DNA from: Microbulbifer sp. YPW1
GTDB taxonomy: Bacteria; Pseudomonadota; Gammaproteobacteria; Pseudomonadales; Cellvibrionaceae
Reading direction: 5' to 3'
Length of the DNA stretch: 64,000 nucleotides
Assembly (NCBI RefSeq): GCF_013367775.1
Contig: NZ_CP055157.1
Span: forward strand, 3,918,001-3,982,000
Shown here: in pieces, positions 1 through 7,916 of the stretch
Layout: each line of letters begins with the position of its first letter
How positions within the stretch are numbered: position 1 is the first letter of the stretch
Position numbers and translations under genes: made by a program
Notes under the pieces: generated by a model
Databases searched by the model: none
The model's input: the letters and a program-made list of their open reading frames with translations, nothing else
What the model was told of the DNA's origin: nothing

Positions 1-1255
1 TGGTGCGATCGCCCTGTACATTACTGTGCCCGCGCACCGGGCAGAGCCCGGCACCCGGGCGACCGACCTGCCCGCGCAGCAACTGCAGGTTGGTGATTTC
101 CTGAATCGTGGCTACCGAGTGACGGTGCTGGGTAACACCCATGGCCCAGCAGATGATGGTGGCGTTGCTGCGGCAGTAAATATGCGCTGCGCGCTCGATC
201 TCGTCTTTCTCAAGTCCACTAAACGACTGAATTTCGTCCCACGACGTCGCCTCGACCTGGGCGCGGTAGTCCTCGAAGCCAGCACAGTGTTCGTGAATAA
301 ACTCCAAGTCTAGCGGGCCCGTGGATTCGCCCTGGTCTGCCTGGTCCTGCCACTGGAATAGAAACTTGGCGATACCGCGGATCGCCGCCATATCTCCACC
401 CAGCGACGGGCGCAAATACGCGGTGTTGAGGGCCATTTCGCCACCGGTCAACATCTGTACCGGATCCTGGGGCGCCTGAAACCGCTCCAGGCCCCGTTCG
501 CGCAGGGGATTCAATACCACCACCTGGGCCCCGCGCTCTACCGCCTCACTCAAAGGCTCAAGCATACGCGGGTGATTGGTGCCCGGATTCTGGCCGATAA
601 CGAATATCGCCTCCGCCTTTTCAAAATCTTCATAGGTCACCGTGCCCTTGCCGGTGCCGATACTCTGCTTGAGCGCGACACCACTGGCCTCGTGACACAT
701 GTTCGAGCAGTCAGGCAGGTTGTTGGTGCCAAATGCGCGGGCAAACAGCTGGTACAGGAATGCCGCTTCGTTACTGGCGCGACCGGAGGTATAGAAGGCA
801 GCCTGGTCCGGAGTCTCCAGCGATTTCAGGTGGCTGGCGATCAGGGCAAACGCTTCATCCCACGATATGGGTTGGTAATGCGCGCCCTCGCCATCGTAAA
901 ACATGGGCTCGGTCAGACGCCCCTGGTACTCCAGCCAGTAATCATCTTCGGCGAGCAGGTCTTTCAGGCTGTGGCGGGCGAAAAATTCACGGTCGACTCC
1001 GCGCCCGGATGCCTCCCAGTTCACCGCTTTGGCGCCGTTTTCGCAGAAGCGGATATGCCCTTCCTTTGGCGCCTCCCCCCAGGCGCATCCGGGACAGTCA
1101 AAGCCGCCGTTTTGGTTGGTCTGCAGCATGGCCCGCAGGTTTTTGAACGGTTGGCGGCTGTCGAGCCAGGCATGGGCGACGCTGCGCAATGCGCCCCAAC
1201 CCGCCGCGGGCTTCTTGTAAGGACGAAAGCGGAATCGGTCAACAGGTGTTTTCAT
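1..1255 (-). CDS. FdhF/YdeP-family molybdopterin oxidoreductase, C-terminus cut by window edge
   Basis: I translated this leftward frame by hand; it is open from the ATG at 1255 to the window edge. It begins MKTPVDRFRFRPYKKPAAGW and has an early CxxC (GGFDCPGCAW), as expected for the iron-sulfur site. AEAIFVIGQNPGTNHPRM marks the molybdopterin domain, and GLCPVRGHSNVQGDRT reaches the edge. These match the FdhF/YdeP (CbbBc-like) branch of formate dehydrogenase-like enzymes, which bind bis-MGD and one FeS cluster in the cytoplasm. In E. coli YdeP is linked to acid resistance, but the substrate here is unknown. About 418 residues are visible of a usual 750 or so. The start overlaps the fdhD stop as ATGA, so the two are translationally coupled and FdhD probably matures this enzyme. 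Confidence 0.88.
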   Translation of the reverse strand, partial: MKTPVDRFRFRPYKKPAAGWGALRSVAHAWLDSRQPFKNLRAMLQTNQNGGFDCPGCAWGEAPKEGHIRFCENGAKAVNWEASGRGVDREFFARHSLKDLLAEDDYWLEYQGRLTEPMFYDGEGAHYQPISWDEAFALIASHLKSLETPDQAAFYTSGRASNEAAFLYQLFARAFGTNNLPDCSNMCHEASGVALKQSIGTGKGTVTYEDFEKAEAIFVIGQNPGTNHPRMLEPLSEAVERGAQVVVLNPLRERGLERFQAPQDPVQMLTGGEMALNTAYLRPSLGGDMAAIRGIAKFLFQWQDQADQGESTGPLDLEFIHEHCAGFEDYRAQVEATSWDEIQSFSGLEKDEIERAAHIYCRSNATIICWAMGVTQHRHSVATIQEITNLQLLRGQVGRPGAGLCPVRGHSNVQGDRT

Positions 1256-2106
1256 TGAGATACCCCGGCGGGTGAATAGGCTTCTGGCCCGCGGCCTAAT
1301 CCGCGGCCACTATAAAGTCGCGCGGGCCCCTGGACAGGTTGGTGCAGCAAATTGAGATAGTATTTTCGCGCCCAGCGTACTGCCATATCTGATGGAGACG
1401 CGAGGCTGACCAGGGTGCCCACCCCGCTGCACATGGATTTCTGTATGAGCTCTAGGCTGCAGCGACTGGTGATGGCAACGAAGCCGTTTTGCAGGCCGAA
1501 GCCCTCACGCACACAGGCGCCGATCAATTTGTCCAGCGCATTGTGTCGGCCGATATCCTCGCGGCAGAATCGCGTCTCGCCATGCTCGTCCACGTAAATC
1601 GCTGCGTGCATAGCGCCACTGGATTGCAGGTGTTGCTGGGCATTTTGAAAACGCGCACGCAAATCGGAAAAGTGCGCTGCGGGCGGCAACTGATTGAAGT
1701 TTATACGAGCCGAATGGGGAACGGGCTTCAGTGCCTGGGCAAGCGCGTCGACACCACACAGGCCGCAACTGCTGGTGCCAGCCATGGTCCTGCGCGAAAT
1801 TTTGAGCTGATTCAGGGTGCGCTGATTGAGTGTCATATCCAGGACGACGCTGTCTTCCTGCAGGCTGATATCGAGATCCAGAAGCTGGTCGCGGTGCGAG
1901 ATAACACCACTGGTGAGGCTAAACCCCACTGCGAAATCTTCCAGTGCACCGGGGGACGCCATCATTACTGCATGGCTGATGCCGTTGTAGCAAAAAGCAA
2001 CCGCCACTTCCTCGGCCAGCGGTTGCCGGGCCGCGACCGGTGCCCCGGCTTCTTCGAGCAGCAGGTACTGCTCGTCGTTCTGCTCGCTGCTATCAATCAT
2101 AACCAT
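1252..2106 (-). CDS. fdhD: Formate dehydrogenase accessory sulfurtransferase FdhD
   Basis: 284 residues, the usual FdhD length. FdhD passes sulfur from the IscS desulfurase to the molybdenum of the bis-MGD cofactor, a step needed for formate dehydrogenase activity. The essential CxxC is seen as TSSCGLCG (about C114/C117). The C-terminal half carries RFCREDIGRHNALDKLIG, the strongly conserved family segment. It is upstream of and overlaps by 4 bp (ATGA) the molybdopterin oxidoreductase gene, which fits a cofactor-loading role for that enzyme. Two in-frame ATGs (residues 1 and 3) could each be the start. Confidence 0.95.
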   Translation of the reverse strand: MVMIDSSEQNDEQYLLLEEAGAPVAARQPLAEEVAVAFCYNGISHAVMMASPGALEDFAVGFSLTSGVISHRDQLLDLDISLQEDSVVLDMTLNQRTLNQLKISRRTMAGTSSCGLCGVDALAQALKPVPHSARINFNQLPPAAHFSDLRARFQNAQQHLQSSGAMHAAIYVDEHGETRFCREDIGRHNALDKLIGACVREGFGLQNGFVAITSRCSLELIQKSMCSGVGTLVSLASPSDMAVRWARKYYLNLLHQPVQGPARLYSGRGLGRGPEAYSPAGVSQ

Positions 2107-2160
2107 CTATCAATACCACCGGTCAGCTCGCTTGATCAGCAATACCCTCTGGCGAATCTT

Positions 2161-2481
2161 TTAGCGAATTCTTACCGCTGTGCCACTGACGCTGACCATC
2201 ATCATACCGCCCTTCTCCCCTACCACCTCGTAATCCAGATCGATACCGACAATGGCATTGCCGCCCAGGGAACGGGTCTGGGCCTCGATTTCCGCGAAGG
2301 CGATTTTGCGCGCCTTGGCCATCTCCCGTTCGTAGGAGCCGGAGCGTCCGCCGATGATGTCGGTAATGGAGCCGAAGATATCCTTGAAAATATTGGCGCC
2401 GAGTATGGCCTCACCAACGACCACGCCGAGATAGTCCTCAATCTGGCGACCTTCAACAGTAGGAGTGGTGGTTTTGAGCAT
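2161..2481 (-). CDS. YbjQ/UPF0145 family protein
   Basis: 106 residues, the normal size for the YbjQ (UPF0145) family, a small cytoplasmic protein that assembles into rings in solved structures and whose function is not known. Recognisable family segments are [21 protein letters not shown] at the N-terminus, the glycine-rich GGRSGSYE stretch in the middle, and [14 protein letters not shown] followed by a hydrophobic strand near the end. It lies 54 bp upstream of fdhD on the same strand and could be in its transcript, but there is no functional link I can defend. Confidence 0.85.
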   Translation of the reverse strand: MLKTTTPTVEGRQIEDYLGVVVGEAILGANIFKDIFGSITDIIGGRSGSYEREMAKARKIAFAEIEAQTRSLGGNAIVGIDLDYEVVGEKGGMMMVSVSGTAVRIR

Positions 2482-2544
2482 GCTGGTTCCTTCCGTAGTT
2501 GCTGGATCGTATTGCCGACTACAGCGAGCTTACACAAATAAAAA

Positions 2545-2563
2545 GCCCCGCGCGCGGCGGGGC
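2545..2563 (-). terminator. Rho-independent terminator after glcB
   Basis: A perfect 7-bp GC stem (gccccgc/gcggggc) with a GCGCG loop. On the minus strand it is followed by TTTTTATTT. It lies 48 bp past the glcB stop and before the ybjQ-like start, so it separates these two leftward units. Confidence 0.85.
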
Positions 2564-2610
2564 ATTTTATTTCATGTCATTCTGCTTTTCACAGAAAATC
2601 CGCTACCAGA

Positions 2611-4785
2611 TCAACGCTGACTGGCCTTGAACTCGCGGCGACGGCGATGCAGGACGGGCTCAGTATATCCGTTAGGCTGTACGCAGCCCTCAAACACCAG
2701 CTCGCACGCGGCCTTGAAAGCGATACTTTGGTCAAAGTTTGGCGCCATATCGCGATAGGCGGCATCACCGGCATTCTGTCGATCCACCACGGCTGCCATA
2801 CGTTGCATGGTTTCCTCAACTTGTGCCCGGGTACAGATGCCCTGCTTCAACCAGTTGGCGATATGCTGGGACGAAATACGCAGTGTGGCGCGGTCTTCCA
2901 TCAGCCCCACATCGTTGATGTCCGGAACCTTGGAGCAGCCAACCCCCTGATCGATCCAGCGTACCACGTAGCCGAGAATCCCCTGTGCGTTGTTATCCAG
3001 CTCACGCTGGATTTCATCCCCGCTCCATTGAGGATTTGATTCGACCGGCACGGTAAGGATGTCATCCAGGCTGGCCGGTTTGCGCGTCGCCAGCTCTTGC
3101 TGGACCTCAGCCACGTCCACCTTGTGGTAATGCAGGGCGTGCAGGGTCGCCGCTGTCGGCGACGGTACCCACGCGGTATTGGCACCGGCGAGGGGATGGG
3201 CAATTTTCGCCTGCATCATGGCCGCCATCTGGTCAGGAATCGGCCACATACCTTTACCAATCTGGGCGCGTCCTTTCAGACCCGTTGCCAGCCCCGTATC
3301 TACGTTCCAATCCTCGTAGGCAGAAATCCACTTGGATTGCTTCATGTCGCCCTTGCGAATCATCGGGCCGGCCAGCATGGAAGTGTGGATCTCATCACCG
3401 GTGCGATCCAGGAAGCCGGTATTGATGAACACAACGCGCGACTTGGCCGCTGCGATACAGGCTTTGAGGTTTACCGTCGTGCGGCGTTCCTCGTCCATGA
3501 TGCCCATTTTCAGCGTATTGCGGGCAAGTCCCAGCGCGTCTTCGATGCGGTCGAACAGGGTGTTGGCAAAGGCGACCTCCTCAGGTCCGTGCATCTTTGG
3601 TTTTACGATATACACGCTGCCACTGCGGGAGTTTTTCAGCGACCCGTTGCCGCGCAGGTCGTGGATGGCAATCAAGCTGGTGATCATGCCGTCCAGGATA
3701 CCCTCCGGCACTTCGTTGCCGTCTTTGTCGAGCACTGCGTCGTTGGTCATCAGATGACCGACATTGCGCACGAACATCAGGCTGCGCCCCGGCAGTGTCA
3801 CCGTGCCGCCTTCCACACCGGCGTATTCACGGTCCGGATTTAGCGTACGCAGGATTTCCTTGCCGCCCTTGCTGACTTTTTCCTGAAGATCGCCCTTCAT
3901 CAAACCAAGCCAGTTGCGGTAAACCACAACCTTGTCCTCGGCGTCGACCGCGGCTACGGAGTCCTCGCAATCCATGATGGTGGTGAGCGCGGATTCCACA
4001 AGAATGTCTTTTACACCGGCCTTGTCGGTTTTACCGATGGGGCTCTCACGGTCAATCTGGATTTCAAAATGCAGACCGTTGTGGGTCAGCAACAGCGCCT
4101 CCGGCGACTCCTGAGGGCCGCGGTAGCCGATAAACTGGCGACTGTTCTGCAGCACGGCAACCTTGCCATTGCGGAGGGATACTTCAAACAGGGAGCCGTT
4201 GATACGGTACTCGCGCACATCCGTGTGGCTCGCGCCATTCAGCGGCGCTGCCTGGTCGAGAAATTCGCGACCATAGGCAATAACCTTGTCGCCGCGCACC
4301 GGATTGTACTCGCCGGTTTTTTCTGCGCCGCCGTCTTCGCTGATCACATCGGTGCCATACAGCGCGTCGTACAGGCTGCCCCAGCGCGCGTTGGCGGCAT
4401 TCAGCGCGTAGCGGGCATTCATCACCGGTACCACCAGCTGAGGACCGGCCATGGTGGCGATTTCGGCATCCACATTCTCGGTGGTGGCGGCGAAGTCCGC
4501 CGGCTCTTCGACCAGATATCCGATCTCTTGCAGGAACGCCTTGTACGCCTCAAGGTCCTTGTAACCTTCGGGGTTCTCGCTGTACCACTGGTCCATACGG
4601 GCCTGGATATCGTCGCGCTTGGCCAGCAATGCACGGTTTACCGGTGCAAGGTCATTGACGATTTTTTCGAATTCTGCCCAGAACACATCGGCATCTACCC
4701 CGGTCCCGGGGATCACTTCCTGTGCAATCAATGCGTGAAGCTCTGAGGCGATCTGCAGACCGCCAATACGGATTCTTTCCGTCAT
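2611..4785 (-). CDS. glcB: Malate synthase G
   Basis: Malate synthase G condenses glyoxylate with acetyl-CoA to malate, the second step of the glyoxylate shunt. The chosen ATG at 4785 ([20 protein letters not shown]) gives 724 residues, the family norm of about 723, and has AAGAGGT just upstream; the frame stays open about 40 codons further but that part is unlike the family. Conserved blocks include [18 protein letters not shown], the GLMKGDL segment and [18 protein letters not shown], which holds the catalytic aspartate. A LysR regulator lies 129 bp upstream on the same strand, with aceA divergent beyond it, so both shunt genes flank one regulator. Confidence 0.97.
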   Translation of the reverse strand: MTERIRIGGLQIASELHALIAQEVIPGTGVDADVFWAEFEKIVNDLAPVNRALLAKRDDIQARMDQWYSENPEGYKDLEAYKAFLQEIGYLVEEPADFAATTENVDAEIATMAGPQLVVPVMNARYALNAANARWGSLYDALYGTDVISEDGGAEKTGEYNPVRGDKVIAYGREFLDQAAPLNGASHTDVREYRINGSLFEVSLRNGKVAVLQNSRQFIGYRGPQESPEALLLTHNGLHFEIQIDRESPIGKTDKAGVKDILVESALTTIMDCEDSVAAVDAEDKVVVYRNWLGLMKGDLQEKVSKGGKEILRTLNPDREYAGVEGGTVTLPGRSLMFVRNVGHLMTNDAVLDKDGNEVPEGILDGMITSLIAIHDLRGNGSLKNSRSGSVYIVKPKMHGPEEVAFANTLFDRIEDALGLARNTLKMGIMDEERRTTVNLKACIAAAKSRVVFINTGFLDRTGDEIHTSMLAGPMIRKGDMKQSKWISAYEDWNVDTGLATGLKGRAQIGKGMWPIPDQMAAMMQAKIAHPLAGANTAWVPSPTAATLHALHYHKVDVAEVQQELATRKPASLDDILTVPVESNPQWSGDEIQRELDNNAQGILGYVVRWIDQGVGCSKVPDINDVGLMEDRATLRISSQHIANWLKQGICTRAQVEETMQRMAAVVDRQNAGDAAYRDMAPNFDQSIAFKAACELVFEGCVQPNGYTEPVLHRRRREFKASQR

Positions 4786-4914
4786 GTCTGACCTCTTGGT
4801 ACTGGTGCTAGGGACTGGTGAGTTGCGGCATTCTAAACAGGGAAAGTTACATATCGCTAATTTATAGGCACTATCTTCGATATTCTCCAAATGAATTTTA
4901 GCCGCCAATTCCCT

Positions 4915-5850
4915 TTATAACTGGCGTCCCACATCGAGAATAAGGCGGCGCATCCAGCGGTGTGGTGCGCTCTGCTGCAACAGCGGGCTCCAGGCCATTT
5001 TCAGCTCCAGAGGCGGTATCTTTAGCGGCGGCTCCCTGAGTGCCACCCGGGGGTTGCTGGTGGCAAGCTGGGCCAGACGGGTCGGCACAGTGACGATCAG
5101 GTCGCTCTGCTCTGCCAGCAGCATGGCCACCTGATAGTGACGGGTAAATACCGAAATATCCCGTTTTTTCCCAAGGCGGCCGATGGCTTCGTCCACCCAC
5201 CCCAGGCGCTGTACATCTTCCGGGTTCACGCCAACCCCCACACCCATACCAGTTTTGCTGACCCAGATGTGCTGTGCGTTCAGGTAACTCTCCAGATTGT
5301 AGTCCTGCAGGATCGGGTTATCCGTACGCATCACGCAGGAGAAGGTGTCACTCCATATCGTCGCCTGGTGGAAGCTCTGCGGCATGGAGTCAAAGCGGTT
5401 GATGACCATGTCTACCTTGCCCTGCTCCACATCCACAAAACTCACGTCACTCGGCGTCATGATGTCTAGACTGATACCAGGAGCGCTGACGCGTAATTGT
5501 TTCAGTAGCGGCGGAATCAGTGTGGATTCCGCATAGTCACTCGCCATGATTCGGAAGGTGCGACGGGCATCTGCCGGCGCAAAATCCCGATTGGGCTGGA
5601 TCACCTGGTCAATCGCGGCAAGCGCCTCGCGCACCATGGGCTGCAGCTCCATAGCGCGCTCGGTGGGCATCATGCCCTCCCGGGTGCGCACCAGGAGCGG
5701 GTCCCCGAACAGTTCGCGCAGGCGCTTCAGGCCGTTACTCATGGCGGGTTGGGACAGTCCCAGCTGGTTGGCGGCGCGGGTGACATTGCGCTCGCGCAGC
5801 AGGACATCGAGGTAGACCAACAGATTCAGATCAGCTCTTTCCAGATTCAT
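4915..5850 (-). CDS. LysR-family transcriptional regulator, probable glyoxylate-shunt regulator
   Basis: 311 residues, normal for LysR regulators. Residues 1-65 form the winged helix-turn-helix (NLLVYLDVLLRERNVTRAAN, LGLSQPAMSNGLKRLRELFG). The rest is a periplasmic-binding-like effector domain (FRIMASDYAESTLIPPLLKQ onward). The N-terminal motif resembles the NodD/LeuO-like subgroup. It stands between glcB (same strand, downstream) and aceA (divergent), and LysR proteins often control a divergent neighbour. Control of aceA and glcB is therefore a reasonable inference, but the effector is unknown. Confidence 0.9.
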   Translation of the reverse strand: MNLERADLNLLVYLDVLLRERNVTRAANQLGLSQPAMSNGLKRLRELFGDPLLVRTREGMMPTERAMELQPMVREALAAIDQVIQPNRDFAPADARRTFRIMASDYAESTLIPPLLKQLRVSAPGISLDIMTPSDVSFVDVEQGKVDMVINRFDSMPQSFHQATIWSDTFSCVMRTDNPILQDYNLESYLNAQHIWVSKTGMGVGVGVNPEDVQRLGWVDEAIGRLGKKRDISVFTRHYQVAMLLAEQSDLIVTVPTRLAQLATSNPRVALREPPLKIPPLELKMAWSPLLQQSAPHRWMRRLILDVGRQL

Positions 5851-5937
5851 GGGCGGGGGCTCTCCGCCGGCACTACGGGCCGGGGTCAGGTTGTTGTCAG
5901 TTCAGCGTTACCAAGGGGTTCAGGCAATATTCACTAT

Positions 5938-5966
5938 TTGGATAGCGAGAATCAGAACAATAAATT
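5938..5966 (+). promoter_or_regulatory. Possible sigma70 promoter of aceA
   Basis: TTGGAT, a 17-bp spacer and TAAATT, each 4 of 6 matches to consensus, 90 bp before the aceA start in the gap shared with the LysR gene. A small palindrome, CTATTTGGATAG (5934-5945), overlaps the -35 and could be part of a regulator site. This is a by-eye call only. Confidence 0.35.
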
Positions 5967-6056
5967 AGCCAAATTATGCCAGCACTCCTACGATACACAC
6001 AACCTAACCGCAGTCACCTTTTCGAAGAAATTCGAGGAAATTTGAGGAAACACAGC

Positions 6057-7655
6057 ATGTCCACTTACTCTCAAGAAATCGAAGCGGCAGCAAAGCTCTG
6101 TGACAAGAACGGCAGCAGCTGGGATGCCATCAGTCCGGAATCTGTTGCGCGTATGCGCCTGCAGAACAAGTTCAAAAACGGCCTGGACATCGCCAAGTAC
6201 ACTGCCGATATCATGCGCAAGGACATGGCGGCCTACGACAAGGACTCCTCCAAGTACACCCAGTCCCTGGGCTGCTGGCACGGATTTATCGGCCAGCAGA
6301 AAATGATTTCCATCAAGAAACACTTCGAAGGCAAGACCGACCGCCGCTACCTGTACCTGTCCGGCTGGATGGTAGCCGCCCTGCGCAGTGAGTTTGGCCC
6401 CCTGCCCGACCAGTCCATGCACGAAAAAACTTCCGTTGCTGCACTGATCGAAGAGCTGTACACCTTCCTGCGCCAGGCAGATGCCCGCGAACTGGGCGGC
6501 CTGTTCCGCGAGCTGGATGCAGCCCGCGAAGCTGGCGACGAAGTTGCCGCTAAAGCGGTACAGAACAAAATCGACAATCATGTCACCCACGTGGTGCCGA
6601 TCATCGCCGATATCGATGCGGGCTTCGGTAACGCGGAAGCCACTTACCTGCTGGCCAAGAAAATGATCGAAGCCGGTGCCTGCTGTATCCAGATCGAAAA
6701 CCAGGTTTCCGACGAGAAACAGTGCGGCCACCAGGACGGCAAAGTGACCGTTCCCCACGAGGACTTCCTGGCCAAGATCCGCGCCGTACGTTACGCCTTC
6801 CTGGAGCTGGGTGTCGATAACGGCGTGATCGTTGCGCGTACCGACTCCCTGGGCGCTGGCCTGACTAAACAGATCGCGGTAACCAAAGAGCCGGGCGATC
6901 TGGGTGACCAGTACAACAGCTTCCTGGATTGCGAAGAAGTTTCCGAAGCAGATCTGAAAAATGGCGATGTGATCATCAACCGCAACGGCAAGCTGCTGCG
7001 CCCGAAACGCCTGGCATCCAACCTGTTCCAGTTCAAGAAAGGCACCGGTGAAGCCCGCTGCATACTGGACAGCGTGACCTCCCTGCAAAACGGCGCGGAC
7101 CTGATCTGGATCGAGACCGAGAAGCCCCACGTGCGCCAGATTGGCGGCATGATGGACGAGATTCGCAAGCAGGTTCCGGACGCGAAACTGGTGTACAACA
7201 ACAGCCCGTCCTTCAACTGGACCCTGAACTTCCGCCAGCAGGTATTCGATGCCTGGAAGGAAGAAGGCAAGGACGTTTCCGCTTACGATCGCGACAACCT
7301 GATGAGCGCAGAATACGACGAGACCGAACTGTCCAAAGAGGCGGATAACAAAATCCGTACCTTCCAGGCAGACGCTGCTCGCGAGGCCGGTATCTTCCAC
7401 CACCTCATCACTCTGCCGACCTACCACACCGCGGCGCTGTCTACGGACAACCTGGCCAAGGAGTACTTCGGCGAGAAAGGCATGCTGGGTTACGTCGAAG
7501 GCGTACAGCGCAAGGAAATCCGTCAGGGCATCGCCTGCGTGAAGCACCAGAACATGGCCGGCTCCGACATGGGCGACGACCACAAAGAGTACTTCGCCGG
7601 TGAAGCCGCGCTGAAAGCTGCTGGTAAAGACAATACCATGAACCAGTTCGGTTGA
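6057..7655 (+). CDS. aceA: Isocitrate lyase
   Basis: Isocitrate lyase splits isocitrate into succinate and glyoxylate, the first glyoxylate-shunt step. The ATG at 6057 (MSTYSQEIEAAAKLCDKNG) gives 532 residues, matching the longer pseudomonad-type enzyme of about 531, and follows GAGGAAA; an in-frame ATG 27 codons upstream is less likely. The catalytic loop is KQCGH at residues 221-225 with Cys223. IADIDAGFGNAEATYLLAKK and YNNSPSFNWTLNF are also conserved. It is divergent from a LysR gene and glcB, and is followed by a clear terminator, so it is probably monocistronic. Confidence 0.97.
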   Translation: MSTYSQEIEAAAKLCDKNGSSWDAISPESVARMRLQNKFKNGLDIAKYTADIMRKDMAAYDKDSSKYTQSLGCWHGFIGQQKMISIKKHFEGKTDRRYLYLSGWMVAALRSEFGPLPDQSMHEKTSVAALIEELYTFLRQADARELGGLFRELDAAREAGDEVAAKAVQNKIDNHVTHVVPIIADIDAGFGNAEATYLLAKKMIEAGACCIQIENQVSDEKQCGHQDGKVTVPHEDFLAKIRAVRYAFLELGVDNGVIVARTDSLGAGLTKQIAVTKEPGDLGDQYNSFLDCEEVSEADLKNGDVIINRNGKLLRPKRLASNLFQFKKGTGEARCILDSVTSLQNGADLIWIETEKPHVRQIGGMMDEIRKQVPDAKLVYNNSPSFNWTLNFRQQVFDAWKEEGKDVSAYDRDNLMSAEYDETELSKEADNKIRTFQADAAREAGIFHHLITLPTYHTAALSTDNLAKEYFGEKGMLGYVEGVQRKEIRQGIACVKHQNMAGSDMGDDHKEYFAGEAALKAAGKDNTMNQFG

Positions 7656-7698
7656 TCACTTTCAACGAGTGTCCCTGAGAAATCGCTTCACTCACTTC

Positions 7699-7726
7699 GG
7701 GCCGCATCATGCGGCCCATTTTTTTG
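7699..7726 (+). terminator. Rho-independent terminator after aceA
   Basis: gggccgca/tgcggccc stem with a short loop at 7699-7717, followed by ATTTTTTT, 44 bp past the aceA stop. Confidence 0.9.
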
Positions 7727-7845
7727 CCCTTCTTGCGCGTGTTTAATCCAGCTCTCGTGATCCCCGTACCACTTCTCGGCGGTTATTGACGATCTGTGCA
7801 GCCAGCCCCGGCACTCGCACGTCAATAAATCATGCATTTCACATG

Positions 7846-7880
7846 AATCCCATTTTTGGCAGCACAGCCTGATTGGGATT
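7846..7880 (+). promoter_or_regulatory. Possible attenuator-like hairpin in the cellulase leader
   Basis: A perfect 7-bp inverted repeat, AATCCCA (7846-7852) and TGGGATT (7874-7880), with a 21-nt loop, followed at once by TTTT. It is 36 bp before the cellulase start. The long loop makes it a weak terminator; it may be chance. Confidence 0.25.
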
Positions 7881-7916
7881 TTTTAGAAAAACAGAGAGAA
7901 AACGGAGGCTCCGGCA

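Noticed and set aside
5988..7583. 531-codon open frame opposite aceA
   Set aside because: It lies wholly antisense to a clear isocitrate lyase and its protein has no family features; strong codon bias keeps the opposite frame open.
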